DNA of 64,000 nucleotides from CAZIUL01 sp964542475 (GTDB lineage Bacteria; Planctomycetota; B15-G4; CAYZWU01), in assembly GCA_964542475.1 (NCBI GenBank), contig CAZIUL010000001.1, positions 129,613 through 193,612 of the forward strand. The letters run 5' to 3'. A program made the position numbers and the translations under genes. Each line of letters starts with the position of its first letter. Within the stretch, counting starts at the first letter, position 1. The notes beneath the pieces are model-generated. The model was not told the DNA's origin and made no database searches. It saw only the letters and a list, made by a program, of their open reading frames with translations. Positions 49,614 through 58,810 of the stretch are shown here, one piece after another.

Positions 49614-51620
49614 ATGCCTCAAACAATCGAGAATATCGATATCCTGAAAAAAACCGCTGATACGATCCGCTGCCTTGCCATGGACGGTGTGCAGAACGCA
49701 AACTCGGGGCATCCGGGAATGCCCATGGGATGCGCTGATTTTGCCGCGCTTTTGTGGGGAAAGGTTCTTAAACACGACCCTGAAGATCCATCGTGGCCCG
49801 ATCGGGACCGTTTTGTGCTCTCGCCCGGGCATGGCTCCATGCTTCTATACTCGGTCCTGCACCTTGCCGGTTACGGCATCTCCATCGATGATCTGAAAAA
49901 GTTCAGACAGTGGGGGAGCATTACACCGGGCCATCCGGAGGTGGGAGCCACGCCCGGGGTGGAGACAACAACCGGCCCGCTGGGACAGGGCTTCGCCAAC
50001 GGAGTGGGCATGGCCGTGGCCGAGGCAATGCTCGCCAAACGTTTTAACCTGAACGGCCTCGATCTCGTTGACCATTTCACTTACGGCATAGTGAGCGACG
50101 GCGATCTCATGGAGGGGGTGGCTGCCGAAGCCGCATCATTAGCGGGGCACCTGCGCCTTGGCAAGCTGATCTACTTCTACGACAGCAACAGGATCACCAT
50201 TGACGGTTCCACGGATCTGGCTTACAGCGATGACGTGGCCGCACGTTTTGCAGGCTACAACTGGCATGTACTGGAAGTGGACGGGCATGATATCGCCGCA
50301 ATGGAGCAGGCGCTCGCAGAGGCTGGGCGCGAGAAGTCGAAGCCCTCGCTCATCATCGGCGCGACACACATCGCAAAAGGCAGCCCAAACAAGCAGGACT
50401 CCTCCGGCTCGCACGGGGCTCCTCTCGGAATCGATGAGATAAAACTTACCAAGGAACACCTCGGCGTTCCCGCGGACAAGACCTTTCATGTACCGCCTGA
50501 GGTATACTCGTTTTTCAAAGAGCGCCGCACGCATCTTGCAGCACGCTCCAGCGAGTGGAAAGCACGGATGGGCGAGATGGAGAAGGGCAATCCCGACCTT
50601 TACAGCAAGTGGAGCGCCTTCATGGAGCGCAGACTCCCGCCCGATCTTGATGATCTTGTGGGCGGATTCGATGGTCAAAAGCCCGTGGCAACACGCAACG
50701 CTTCCGGTGTGATCTTGAACCGTGTCGCACCCGCTATCGAAAACCTGGTGGGGGGGTCGGCTGACCTGGCGCCTTCGAACAAAACCTTTTTGAACGGTTT
50801 TGACGCTGTAGGTCCGGGCGCTTTCAGCGGTCGGAACTTCCATTTCGGCATACGCGAACACTGCATGGGATCGATGATGAACGGCATGGCGCTTCATGGG
50901 GGCTTCATCCCGTACGGCGGCACATTCCTGGTGTTTTCCGATTACATGAGGCCGGCGATGAGGATGGCCGCGCTGAGCGGGCTGCCGATCATTTATGTGT
51001 TCACGCACGACAGCATCTTCGTGGGTGAGGACGGGCCGACACACCAGCCCGTGGAACACGTGGCGTCGCTCAGGGCCATCCCGGGCCTGTGCGTGATCCG
51101 CCCTGCCGACGCCCGAGAAACCGCGGCCGCGTGGAAGGTGGCGCTGAAGCGGGACAGAGGGCCTACAGCCCTGATACTCAGCCGCCAGGGTCTTCCCCTG
51201 CTCGCGGGGATCAGGGATGCGGGTTCACGAGTGGATCTGGGGGCGTATTGCATCAAGGAGGAGTCCGGGGGAGATGCCGGACTCGTGCTGATCGCCACCG
51301 GGTCCGAGGTGCATCTCGCGATGGAAGCCGCACAGGAGCTCGAAAACGAGGGTGTCGGTGTCCGCGTGGTGAGCATGCCGTCCCAGGAGCTGTTCGAGGC
51401 TCAGCCGGGCAACTACAGGGAAGAGGTCATTCCTTCCTCGTGCCGGAAGCGCCTGGTTGTTGAAGCCGGGATCAGCCAGGGGTGGGATCGTTATGCGGGA
51501 GATGAAGGGAAGGTTCTTGGCATGGATCGTTTCGGAGCGTCCGCGCCTTACAATGTTCTGGCGGAAAAATTCGGTTTCACGAAAGAGAACGTGCTGGAGG
51601 CTGCCAGGTCGATGTTGTAG
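49614..51620 (+). CDS. tkt: Transketolase
   Basis: Thiamine-diphosphate enzyme of the pentose phosphate pathway. The 668 residues are standard. Signatures: NANSGHPGMPMGCADFA near the start, LSPGHGSMLLYS, GPLGQGFANGVGMA, the thiamine-diphosphate motif IVSDGDLMEG with DSNRITIDG, and the pyrimidine-domain string VFTHDSIFVGEDGPTHQPVEH. ATG 49614 has TTGGAGCG about eight bases before it; the in-frame ATG 49596 has GGAG only four bases away and is less likely. The dispensable C-terminal domain is present (IATGSEVHLAMEAA). It is convergent with the phosphatase gene. Confidence 0.95.
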   Translation: MPQTIENIDILKKTADTIRCLAMDGVQNANSGHPGMPMGCADFAALLWGKVLKHDPEDPSWPDRDRFVLSPGHGSMLLYSVLHLAGYGISIDDLKKFRQWGSITPGHPEVGATPGVETTTGPLGQGFANGVGMAVAEAMLAKRFNLNGLDLVDHFTYGIVSDGDLMEGVAAEAASLAGHLRLGKLIYFYDSNRITIDGSTDLAYSDDVAARFAGYNWHVLEVDGHDIAAMEQALAEAGREKSKPSLIIGATHIAKGSPNKQDSSGSHGAPLGIDEIKLTKEHLGVPADKTFHVPPEVYSFFKERRTHLAARSSEWKARMGEMEKGNPDLYSKWSAFMERRLPPDLDDLVGGFDGQKPVATRNASGVILNRVAPAIENLVGGSADLAPSNKTFLNGFDAVGPGAFSGRNFHFGIREHCMGSMMNGMALHGGFIPYGGTFLVFSDYMRPAMRMAALSGLPIIYVFTHDSIFVGEDGPTHQPVEHVASLRAIPGLCVIRPADARETAAAWKVALKRDRGPTALILSRQGLPLLAGIRDAGSRVDLGAYCIKEESGGDAGLVLIATGSEVHLAMEAAQELENEGVGVRVVSMPSQELFEAQPGNYREEVIPSSCRKRLVVEAGISQGWDRYAGDEGKVLGMDRFGASAPYNVLAEKFGFTKENVLEAARSML

Positions 51621-51657
51621 AAGAGAGTGTCCAGTGTTCGGTGTTCAGCCCAATCCG

Positions 51658-52119
51658 TTACCCGCCCAGCACCGAAAGAATCATCTCCTCGTACCCTTGG
51701 GCGGAGATCGCGTCCGGGTTGGCCAACCTTACCTCCTCGAGGGCCGCCTCAGGCGATATGCCCCTCGTGTTCATCAGGTAACCGGTCAGGACTCCGCCTG
51801 TCCTGTCGTTTCCAGCGTGGCAGTGCACAAGAACAGCTCCCTTGCCGCCTGATACCTTTTTCAGCACGAAGTCCACCGCCTCCGGAAGCCGGGCCTCGTA
51901 GATTTTTCTTTCGAGAGGCTCCGGGGGAACTGAGTTCGGCAGGTGGATCAGCGTGTGGTCGAGGACGGTGCCCCTGATAAGCCCGTACTCCTGCGCGTCC
52001 AGGGAAAGGATACATCCGAACCCGGCGGCTTTCAGGGAAAGCAGATCAAGCGGCGCCACGCTAGGTCCGCACCTGCCGGCTATCTTCGCCTCTTCGATCC
52101 AAAAAACCTTGTCTGTCAT
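51658..52119 (-). CDS. Protein tyrosine / dual-specificity phosphatase-like protein
   Basis: A 153-residue cytosolic protein with the Cys-based phosphatase signature HCHAGNDRTG (His99, nucleophile Cys100, Arg106). A general-acid Asp could be the one in the TVLDHTLIHLPNS segment. The size and layout match small bacterial dual-specificity-like enzymes. It is a single gene on the minus strand between tkt and the acyltransferase gene, with about 45 bases to each neighbour. Substrates could be phosphoproteins, inositol phosphates or other phosphate esters; sequence does not decide. Confidence 0.82.
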   Translation of the reverse strand: MTDKVFWIEEAKIAGRCGPSVAPLDLLSLKAAGFGCILSLDAQEYGLIRGTVLDHTLIHLPNSVPPEPLERKIYEARLPEAVDFVLKKVSGGKGAVLVHCHAGNDRTGGVLTGYLMNTRGISPEAALEEVRLANPDAISAQGYEEMILSVLGG

Positions 52120-52164
52120 TTCCCGCCTCAGTAGAATCGGTTATTGGTTTTGATTTTTTTGAAG

Positions 52165-53169
52165 ATGAGTAAGGCATTTTACTTCTTGAAGAGCCTTCTC
52201 CAACCCAAATATCGAGAAGAGAGCATTCCGTTGAGCAACACAAAGCCAATGACATCGAGGCGCCTGAGGCGGATTCTCTTTCAGCCGGTTGAATATGCTG
52301 CTGTGAGGCTTGTCATCTTTGCGCTGGGGTTTTTGACCGTTGCTTTTGCATTACGAATCGGAGCCGCGATCGGTGTCGCTGCTTTTTCCGTATTCAGGGT
52401 GCGCAGGAAAGTGGCAATGAAAAACCTGGAGGTCGCCTTTCCGGACATGGATGCAAGGGAGCGCATAGCCGTGGCCAGGCGCTCATACGCCAACCTCGGT
52501 CGTACCTTCATGGAGTTTCTCATGTTGAAGAAGATCGATGAGGCCTACATCGAAAAACACGTGACGATCAGGGAGATCGAGCACATTTTAAGGGCCCTGG
52601 ATAAAGGCAAAGGTCTCATCGCCATGACAGCACATTACGGAAACTGGGAGATAATGGGGGCTGCTTTTGGCTTGAAGGGGTATATCCTTGATGTGATCGC
52701 AACACGCCAGAAAAACCGCAGCGTTGACAGGCTTTTCAACGGTTTGAGATACAGCCGTAACATCGGTTTAATATTCGTTGATGAGGCTCCAAAGGGAGTG
52801 CTTCGCTCGCTCAAGAAAGGCCGGACCGTTGCCATTCTCGGGGACCAGGAGGCACGGAGAGGCGCTGGGGTCATCGTGGATTTTTTCAATAGGGCAACAT
52901 CAGTGCACCAGGGCGCCGCGCTCTTCAGCCTGAAAACCGGTGCGCCGATTGTTTGCGTTTTCATAACGCGGAAAGCGACCGGCCGGGACCACGAGATTGT
53001 TATCGAAGCTCCGCTGGAGTTCGAGCCCACAGACGATAGGGCCGAGGACATCAGGCGCCTTACAGCGATGTACGTCGCCAGGTTGGAGGCCTGGATCAGA
53101 AAGCACCCGGATCACTGGTTCTGGGCTCACAAGCGCTGGAAATCGAGCGGGCTTTACGAAGAGGATTGA
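52165..53169 (+). CDS. LpxL/HtrB-family lipid A (Kdo2-lipid IVA) acyltransferase
   Basis: Inner-membrane acyltransferase adding a secondary acyl chain to lipid A. The 334 residues include one N-terminal membrane helix and the catalytic HX4E motif HYGNWE (His157). Family strings: RVRRKVAMKNLEVAFP, GKGLIAMTAHYGNWE, VAILGDQEARRGAGVIVDFFNR and HPDHWFWAHKRWK. ATG 52165 is preferred, though TTG 52231 and ATG 52249 are possible because the first 25-30 residues are poorly conserved. It implies LPS. The next gene follows after 16 bases. Confidence 0.88.
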   Translation: MSKAFYFLKSLLQPKYREESIPLSNTKPMTSRRLRRILFQPVEYAAVRLVIFALGFLTVAFALRIGAAIGVAAFSVFRVRRKVAMKNLEVAFPDMDARERIAVARRSYANLGRTFMEFLMLKKIDEAYIEKHVTIREIEHILRALDKGKGLIAMTAHYGNWEIMGAAFGLKGYILDVIATRQKNRSVDRLFNGLRYSRNIGLIFVDEAPKGVLRSLKKGRTVAILGDQEARRGAGVIVDFFNRATSVHQGAALFSLKTGAPIVCVFITRKATGRDHEIVIEAPLEFEPTDDRAEDIRRLTAMYVARLEAWIRKHPDHWFWAHKRWKSSGLYEED

Positions 53170-53185
53170 TAAGGAGGGTGTGTTT

Positions 53186-54013
53186 TTGAGACTGTCCTTT
53201 TCTACAAACGCTTTCACGAGCGTTTCGCTCGAACAAGCACTGGAAATCATCGCACGTATCGGGTACGAGGGCGTCGAGATCATGGCTGACCGGCCTCATG
53301 CCTGGCCCAACGATCTTCGTGATGACGATTTTGTTGAGATAAAACGTATTGCCGGCAATTTCGATCTCGATATCTGCAACATAAACGGGTTCATGATGAA
53401 AACGGTTGGGGATATTCATCACCCGTCATGGATAGAGCCTCTGGAACAGGATCGGATCGCCAGGCAAGAACACACTCTTGCATGCCTGAAGATGGCAGGC
53501 AGCCTTGGCGCCCCAGGGGTCTCGACAGAGCCGGGCGGCCCTGTTCACGGCATGAAGCGGGACAGGGCAACGGACCTGTTCGCCCGCGGCCTTGAAGCGC
53601 CTGCGAAGCTTGCTCATGATCTGGGCATAAAGCTGCTCATCGAGCCGGAGCCGGGACTGCTTTTCACGGACATTGCCGAGACCATCGGCTTCATAGAAAA
53701 AACAGGGCTGCCCGGCCTCGGCCTGAACGTGGACCTGGGCCACTTGTTCTGCATTGGCCGAGATCCGGCCCGGATTATTTGCGAGTATCCGGAGCTGCTT
53801 GAGCACATACACATCGAGGATATCGCGGCTGACAGAGTGCACCGCCACTTGATCCCGGGAAAGGGCGCGATCGATTTCGATGCGGTGTTTGCCGCGCTCC
53901 ATGATGTGGGATACAGCGGTTTCGTGACAGTGGAGCTTTACCCTTATGAAGACGAGCCTGAAAGAGCGGCCCGGGAAGCGTTCGAGTATCTGAAGCCGTA
54001 TGTCGCCGGGTGA
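53186..54013 (+). CDS. Sugar phosphate isomerase/epimerase-like TIM-barrel protein
   Basis: A 275-residue cytosolic protein of the xylose isomerase-like AP endonuclease/epimerase superfamily. Strings: SLEQALEIIARIGYEGVEIMAD, IKLLIEPEPGLLFTDIAET, GLGLNVDLGHLFCIG with metal-ligand Asp and His, HIEDIAADRVHRHLIPGKGAIDFDAVF and YSGFVTVELYPYEDEPERAA. Metal ligands Glu, Asp and His are thus present. The start is TTG 53186, with AAGGAGG eight bases upstream; no ATG lies before the conserved region. It sits between the acyltransferase and thiL genes. The substrate is unknown; related proteins act on keto-sugars or inositols. Confidence 0.8.
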   Translation: MRLSFSTNAFTSVSLEQALEIIARIGYEGVEIMADRPHAWPNDLRDDDFVEIKRIAGNFDLDICNINGFMMKTVGDIHHPSWIEPLEQDRIARQEHTLACLKMAGSLGAPGVSTEPGGPVHGMKRDRATDLFARGLEAPAKLAHDLGIKLLIEPEPGLLFTDIAETIGFIEKTGLPGLGLNVDLGHLFCIGRDPARIICEYPELLEHIHIEDIAADRVHRHLIPGKGAIDFDAVFAALHDVGYSGFVTVELYPYEDEPERAAREAFEYLKPYVAG

Positions 54014-54043
54014 TCGGAGTCGGAAGACACGGGAGGATGCAGC

Positions 54044-54958
54044 GTGAGGGAAACCGATTTTCATGCATGGCTGAAACGTATTGTTCCGCCTGCTGACGGG
54101 GTCATCCTCGGGATAGGGGATGACGCGGCCGTGCTGGACACGTCCGGAAGAATTGTGGCCGCATCGGATATTCTCGTCGAAGGAGTACACTACGATCCTG
54201 ATCGAGTCAGCCCGGAACAGATCGGGGCAAAGGCCGTGAACAGGAACTTCAGCGACATGGCAGCAATGGGTGTAGCGCCGCAATGGATTCTTGTTTCAGC
54301 GGCTGTTCCAGAAAACGTGACGGAGCGGTTCATGCACGAGCTCGTGCGCGGGATGCGGAACGCCTGCAAGGTGTTCGGCGCGGACATGGTCGGCGGCGAC
54401 ACATCCAGGTCCCGGGGCGGCCTGGTGATCGATGTGACCGTAATCGGCGAGGCGGGTGATCTGGATCCTGTCACGCGTTCAGGAGCATTGCACGGCGACC
54501 GGATACTCGTAACAGGCACACTTGGAGGTTCGGCATCCGGAAAGCACATGGACTTCGTGCCGCGCGTGCGTGAAGCGGTTTTTCTCAACCGCAGGCACAG
54601 GCCGTCTTGCATGATGGATATCTCCGACGGGCTTTCCCTGGATCTTCACCGTCTGCTCGACTGCTCCGCAATGGGGTGCGTTGTGGCGGCGGAAAACGTT
54701 CCTGTTTCGAAAGCGGCGCGGGAGTTGGCGGCATCCTCGAAGAAGAGCGCGCTGGAGCATGCTCTCGGGGACGGCGAGGACTTCGAGCTGCTGTTCACAA
54801 TGCCTCAGGAGAAGGCGAAAGCACTGATCGATGATACCGAGCGAAGGTTCGATGTGAGCGATGTAGGCGAGGTCGTCGAAGGGCCGGGCCGCAGAACGAT
54901 CGTGAGCAGCGGCAAGGAAACCCCGCTTGAAAGAAAGGGGTACGATCATTTTGTCTGA
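54044..54958 (+). CDS. thiL: Thiamine-monophosphate kinase
   Basis: Cytosolic ATP-dependent kinase making thiamine diphosphate from the monophosphate, a cofactor that transketolase upstream requires. The 304 residues fit ThiL. Strings: VILGIGDDAAVLD near residue 22, ASDILVEGVHYD, AVNRNFSDMAAMGVAPQWILVS, FGADMVGGDTSRS, and MMDISDGLSLDLHRLL with GDGEDFELLFT. The start is GTG 54044, preceded by GGGAGG. It overlaps the next gene by about eight bases at 54951-54958. Confidence 0.93.
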   Translation: MRETDFHAWLKRIVPPADGVILGIGDDAAVLDTSGRIVAASDILVEGVHYDPDRVSPEQIGAKAVNRNFSDMAAMGVAPQWILVSAAVPENVTERFMHELVRGMRNACKVFGADMVGGDTSRSRGGLVIDVTVIGEAGDLDPVTRSGALHGDRILVTGTLGGSASGKHMDFVPRVREAVFLNRRHRPSCMMDISDGLSLDLHRLLDCSAMGCVVAAENVPVSKAARELAASSKKSALEHALGDGEDFELLFTMPQEKAKALIDDTERRFDVSDVGEVVEGPGRRTIVSSGKETPLERKGYDHFV

Positions 54959-55406
54959 AATCACGAATGAAACTTTTGGACAGGCTGAAACCGAATCCCT
55001 GGGCGAGGAGCTTGGATCGGAGCTTGCCGGCGGCGAGACGGTTGTTCTTACCGGTGAGCTCGGCACGGGCAAGACCGCGTTCATCAGGGGGCTGGCTCGC
55101 GGACTCGGGGTTGATGACCCGGACCATGTGCGCTCGCCTTCATACGCGCTCATGCTGCGTTACAAGTGCCGTGTGCCCCTGCTCCACATTGATGCTTATT
55201 TCATGAAGTGTTCTGAGGATCTGGATCTCTGTGGAATCGAAGACGCCCTGGCAAGAGGTGACGTTGTGGCTGTGGAATGGGGTGACAGGGTGGCTTCCGG
55301 GCTGCCCCGAGATTCGATCCTGGTATCGATCCGTCATCTGGCGCCCGAAAGGCGCGAGGTTACGGTTCGAAGAGATCGACTTGGCGGCCCTGTCGGACAT
55401 GTCTGA
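54951..55406 (+). CDS. tsaE: tRNA threonylcarbamoyladenosine biosynthesis ATPase TsaE
   Basis: ATPase of the bacterial t6A-modification complex (with TsaB, TsaC and TsaD). About 151 residues, as expected. Walker A is GELGTGKTAF near residue 34, followed by VRSPSYALMLRY and LLHIDAYFMK, where the ThrPTF-type motif is replaced by SPSYAL. AVEWGDR is the other family signature. The start is probably TTG 54951 with AAAGGGG ten bases upstream; TTG 54927 is an alternative. The last codons overlap a short run resembling the dispersed GGACATG repeat (about 55397-55413). It lies between thiL and the sigma factor gene. Confidence 0.88.
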   Translation: MSEITNETFGQAETESLGEELGSELAGGETVVLTGELGTGKTAFIRGLARGLGVDDPDHVRSPSYALMLRYKCRVPLLHIDAYFMKCSEDLDLCGIEDALARGDVVAVEWGDRVASGLPRDSILVSIRHLAPERREVTVRRDRLGGPVGHV

Positions 55407-55479
55407 CGGGAACTCAGGAACCTGATGTTTTTTCAAACAAACGAATGAACCCTTCAAGACCGGCTTCGTTTAGGATGTC

Positions 55480-56073
55480 ATGATGCCTCCTGACGGCTCA
55501 GAACTCATGGTGCGTTTCGTCCAGGGGGACGAGATCGCGTTCGAAGAGCTCCTTAATATGTACGAACAGAGGATTCTCAACTTTTTTTATCGCCTGACAG
55601 GCGAGCGGCACACGGCCGAGGATATGGTGCAGGATCTGTTCCTGAAGGTGTATGCATACAGAAGTTCTTACAAGCCGCGGTCTTCTTTCAACTATTTCCT
55701 GTTTCGCATGGCCCGCAACATGTGGATCGATCATTACAGGAAAAAGAAATCCAGGCCCCGCGTTCATTCTCTTGATTCCGGTACAGGCAATGACAGCGAA
55801 GAGCGCCGGACCGGTTCGGGAGACAATATCGAGGCGGATGCCCCGTCCCCAATGGATGCGGTGTCCGCTAAAGAAAGGATTAAAGAGCTCGCGAAGGCGG
55901 TTGGCAGGCTTTCGAATAAGCAGAGAGATGTGATCGCTCTCTCTTTCGAGGGAGGGCTGAAATACGCCGAGATAGCCGGGATTCTTGGTGTTCCGGTTGG
56001 AACGATAAAGTCGCGAATGCACAGCGCGGTGATGCAGCTAAAAGAGTACATGGGAGAGGCTTTAAGCCGATGA
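55480..56073 (+). CDS. ECF-type RNA polymerase sigma factor
   Basis: A 197-residue extracytoplasmic-function sigma factor. Region 2 spans about residues 10-85 (LMVRFVQGDEIAFEELLNMYEQ, DMVQDLFLKVYAY, FNYFLFRMARNMWIDHYRKKK), and region 4 about 135-190 (LSNKQRDVIALSFEGGLKYAEIAGILGVPVGTIKSRMHSAV). The linker is longer than usual and acidic (GNDSEERRTGSGDNIEAD). It would redirect RNA polymerase to a small regulon when freed from its anti-sigma. The stop codon overlaps the anti-sigma start (ATGA), a hallmark of a sigma/anti-sigma pair. Confidence 0.92.
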   Translation: MMPPDGSELMVRFVQGDEIAFEELLNMYEQRILNFFYRLTGERHTAEDMVQDLFLKVYAYRSSYKPRSSFNYFLFRMARNMWIDHYRKKKSRPRVHSLDSGTGNDSEERRTGSGDNIEADAPSPMDAVSAKERIKELAKAVGRLSNKQRDVIALSFEGGLKYAEIAGILGVPVGTIKSRMHSAVMQLKEYMGEALSR

Positions 56074-57824
56074 GTAAAGAATGCGGTTTTTTACCGGAGG
56101 ACCTTACCGCCTTTGCGTTCAACGAGCTCGATGGCGGTGATCAGGCCCGTGTAGAGGAACATCTGAAGAAATGCGTCGGGTGCAGGGCGGAGCTGGGGGA
56201 GATCGTTCGCATCGTCGAGAGCGCCGGGGAGCTGCCGCGGCTCGATGTTTCCGCTGCCTTGCACGCTGATCTGATGAGACAGATCGCGCTTGAACGGGAA
56301 GCGGAGCGGATGTCGTTTTACGAAAAAACCGGCGTGCTTGCCGCGTTCATGGGCTACAGGCTTAAGCGTTCGCCCATGGCCCGTTTTCTGTTTTTCGCTG
56401 TGGCAGCCCAGATACTGATCCTGCTCACCATCGTTTTCGCTTCAGGCCTCATAGTTCAGAAGACAGCGGCTCCGGAGCGTCCGGCTGTGATGGAAGCGGA
56501 TCGCTTTTCCCCGGCTGAGGAAGCGCTTGGTGAGTTCGTTCTAGTTGATGAAGAGGCGGACCGGTTGCGCGATCCGGAGGACTGGGTTATCGATCCGCCC
56601 TCCATCAGAGCCAAGCAGCCCTTCTCGCTGACTCCAGGGGACAGGGAGCGTGAAGAGGAGATAGAGCTTTCCGCGGAAGAACTCGACCACCTCGACCGCT
56701 TCATCGAAAAGGAGAACCGTCTCGATTTAAGCCGTTTGGGCATGTACGCCCGGCTCAGCGTGAAGTGCAAGAACCAGGTGCTGAATGGCAGGGGAGGGGG
56801 GCGCGAGACCGAGTTGGCGGTCGAGCGGGGCCTCAGGTGGCTGAGGGATGTTCAGCAGGGTAACGGGTCATGGAATCCCGGCGGAGTACACGGAGGCGAC
56901 ACGGATGCGGGCGTAGGCATAACAGCGCTTTGTGTGGCATCCTTTTTGTCCGGGGGCCATTCCGAGAAGGGCGGCTCCTATTCGCGGACCGTGAGAGACG
57001 GCATATCGTTCCTGCTCTCGCAGCAGGACGAGCACGGAAGGTTCGGCTGGATCGAGGGCAGGCGCAACCTTTCCGTGTTCAACCAGAGTGCGGCGACATT
57101 CGCACTGGCTGAGAACTACATCCTGTGCCATGAAGCGCACGGGCAAGCTCTGGCAGATGCGGTTCGAGGCTTGATGGGGATGTGCGACAGCGCTGTTCCC
57201 GGAGAAGGGCGGGATGTCGGTTTTCAGGACGCGTACGTGAACACCTGGTCTGCCATGGCGCTCAGAACTTCGCTCGTGACAGGGGTACAGGTGCGGGGGC
57301 TGCCTGAGGCTGCCGCGCTTGCCGACGAGAGGGTCGCCTACCTTGCCAGGAACGAAACAATGGGGACAGACCCTGTCGCGGCGTCACACCCGCCCCTTTG
57401 CACAGTCACGCAGCAGGCGCTCGATGCGCTTTTCAACGGGTCATATCTTACACGCAAACAGGTGCCGGTCCGCGATGACCCTGAATCTTTGCCGCTGCCC
57501 ACGGTAAACGACGCTGAAATTCTTTTCCGGCTCCTGGAGGAACCGGACTTTCGGGAGCCTTCGTTTCTCTTCTTTACAGGCACCGCGCTGTGCGAGAAAG
57601 GCGGAAAACTGTGGGAGAAGTGGAACATGCGCCTGAAGGCCATTCTTCTGGAGGACCAGGACAGAAGCGGAATCTGGCTCGTGAACGGCGACTGGCCCGG
57701 CATTGACGGGGGCGACGTGTACACGACGGCTCTCCACCTGCTCACTCTTCAGGTTTACTACAGGTACATAAACCCTAACTGTGTGAACAGAATCTGGAAG
57801 AAAACTGCCGTTGACCCGCAATAG
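56070..57824 (+). CDS. Anti-sigma factor fused to a terpenoid-cyclase/prenyltransferase-like domain
   Basis: A 584-residue inner-membrane protein. Residues 1-60 carry a zinc-binding anti-sigma motif HxxxCxxC (His31, Cys35, Cys38) facing the cytoplasm. One transmembrane helix is at about 104-129. After an acidic linker, residues about 250-575 form an alpha/alpha-toroid repeat domain like squalene cyclase or prenyltransferase beta subunits, with QW-like motifs (QQGNGSW, QQDEHGRFGW) and repeated ALRWLRDVQ-type helices; no catalytic DxDD or zinc ligand set is obvious. The toroid probably senses a ligand outside the membrane and controls the sigma factor it is translationally coupled to. That role is inferred from architecture. 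Confidence 0.75.
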   Translation: MSKECGFLPEDLTAFAFNELDGGDQARVEEHLKKCVGCRAELGEIVRIVESAGELPRLDVSAALHADLMRQIALEREAERMSFYEKTGVLAAFMGYRLKRSPMARFLFFAVAAQILILLTIVFASGLIVQKTAAPERPAVMEADRFSPAEEALGEFVLVDEEADRLRDPEDWVIDPPSIRAKQPFSLTPGDREREEEIELSAEELDHLDRFIEKENRLDLSRLGMYARLSVKCKNQVLNGRGGGRETELAVERGLRWLRDVQQGNGSWNPGGVHGGDTDAGVGITALCVASFLSGGHSEKGGSYSRTVRDGISFLLSQQDEHGRFGWIEGRRNLSVFNQSAATFALAENYILCHEAHGQALADAVRGLMGMCDSAVPGEGRDVGFQDAYVNTWSAMALRTSLVTGVQVRGLPEAAALADERVAYLARNETMGTDPVAASHPPLCTVTQQALDALFNGSYLTRKQVPVRDDPESLPLPTVNDAEILFRLLEEPDFREPSFLFFTGTALCEKGGKLWEKWNMRLKAILLEDQDRSGIWLVNGDWPGIDGGDVYTTALHLLTLQVYYRYINPNCVNRIWKKTAVDPQ

Positions 57825-57840
57825 ATGTTAAAGTAAGCGC

Positions 57841-58797
57841 ATGAGTTGCGGGCTAGCAAACAGCAGAAAAGCAGGCGGTAAGGAACGCGCTTCCGGGTTC
57901 GTCCTGGTATGCTTCCTTCGTATCCCATTCCTTCTTGTAATGACGATGTTGGTGATCCTTGCGTCGACCGCCTTATCCCTGCCCCTGTTTAGCGCCCCGG
58001 GCTTGTTGATTCAAGATGCTTTTGAGAAGAAGCCGGATCCTAAATGGGTCTCGCGTTTTGGAAGGCGCTACCTCGATAAGGCGGAGTTTGGCGCCGAGGT
58101 TATTGTGGAGCACGTGTACCGCGTCGGCCGAGGTGTTGATGTGGTGAAGATCGTTCCGGTCGAAGTGATATTCAATACGCTTCCTTCTGCCATGGCCCGG
58201 CGGGACGAACACCTGTTGTTCGCCTTCAGCGAGCATTTCATGCCGGGTACCAGGCTTTTTCTCCTGATGAAGCGGTTCGGATCCGACAACAGATTGACCG
58301 TTTTGTACAGGCTTTCGCATCTGGAAAGGGACTACAAGGACAAGCTCGACCTGGTAAGGAGGTATGTGCAAATAGAGACAATGAATGACAAGCAGGCGAG
58401 GCATGAAGCGTTTGTCGCGCTGGTGCTCGCAAACGTAGCCGATGAATCGGAATGGATCCGGAAAAACAGCCTGCACGAGCTGGAAGGGCTGCTGGACGGG
58501 AAGTTGACGACCTTTACATCCGGCGATGTCGAGTACCTGAAGGGGATCGAGGCTGAAGCTGACAACCCAATCTTTGAAAAGTGGATTTCCAGGCTTATCG
58601 ATAAGATGGAGCCCGCTTCGGTGGAAGGACCTCCCACGCTCGGGAAGACGCGGAAAGAAGGCGATGGAAAAGATCCGAAAAAAGACAAAATAAAAGAAAA
58701 AGACGGAAAAAACGGAAACGAAAAAGATAATGAAGACGGGAAGGATGAAAAGAGCAGCGAAAAGACCGACAAGAAGCCAGGCGCCAGGCACCCGTGA
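57841..58797 (+). CDS. Membrane-anchored protein with charged C-terminal tail, unknown
   Basis: A 318-residue protein I do not recognise. A long hydrophobic segment (about residues 21-50) acts as signal or anchor. The central region (about 65-255) looks helical with possible HEAT-like pairs (ARHEAFVALVLANVADESEWIRKNSLHELEGLL), preceded by a beta-rich part (AEFGAEVIVEHVYRVGRGVDVVKIVPVEVIF). The last 60 residues are almost only Lys, Glu, Asp, Gly and Asn, probably disordered. It starts 16 bases after the anti-sigma gene, so it belongs to the sigma operon. The TolC-like gene begins 13 bases after its stop, behind GAGGAGG. Confidence 0.6.
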   Translation: MSCGLANSRKAGGKERASGFVLVCFLRIPFLLVMTMLVILASTALSLPLFSAPGLLIQDAFEKKPDPKWVSRFGRRYLDKAEFGAEVIVEHVYRVGRGVDVVKIVPVEVIFNTLPSAMARRDEHLLFAFSEHFMPGTRLFLLMKRFGSDNRLTVLYRLSHLERDYKDKLDLVRRYVQIETMNDKQARHEAFVALVLANVADESEWIRKNSLHELEGLLDGKLTTFTSGDVEYLKGIEAEADNPIFEKWISRLIDKMEPASVEGPPTLGKTRKEGDGKDPKKDKIKEKDGKNGNEKDNEDGKDEKSSEKTDKKPGARHP

Positions 58798-58810
58798 GGA
58801 GGTAAGATCA

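Noticed and set aside
55405..55440. Terminator after tsaE (TCAGGAACCTGA followed by ATGTTTTTT)
   Set aside because: The stem would be only four pairs with a four-base loop, too weak to support.
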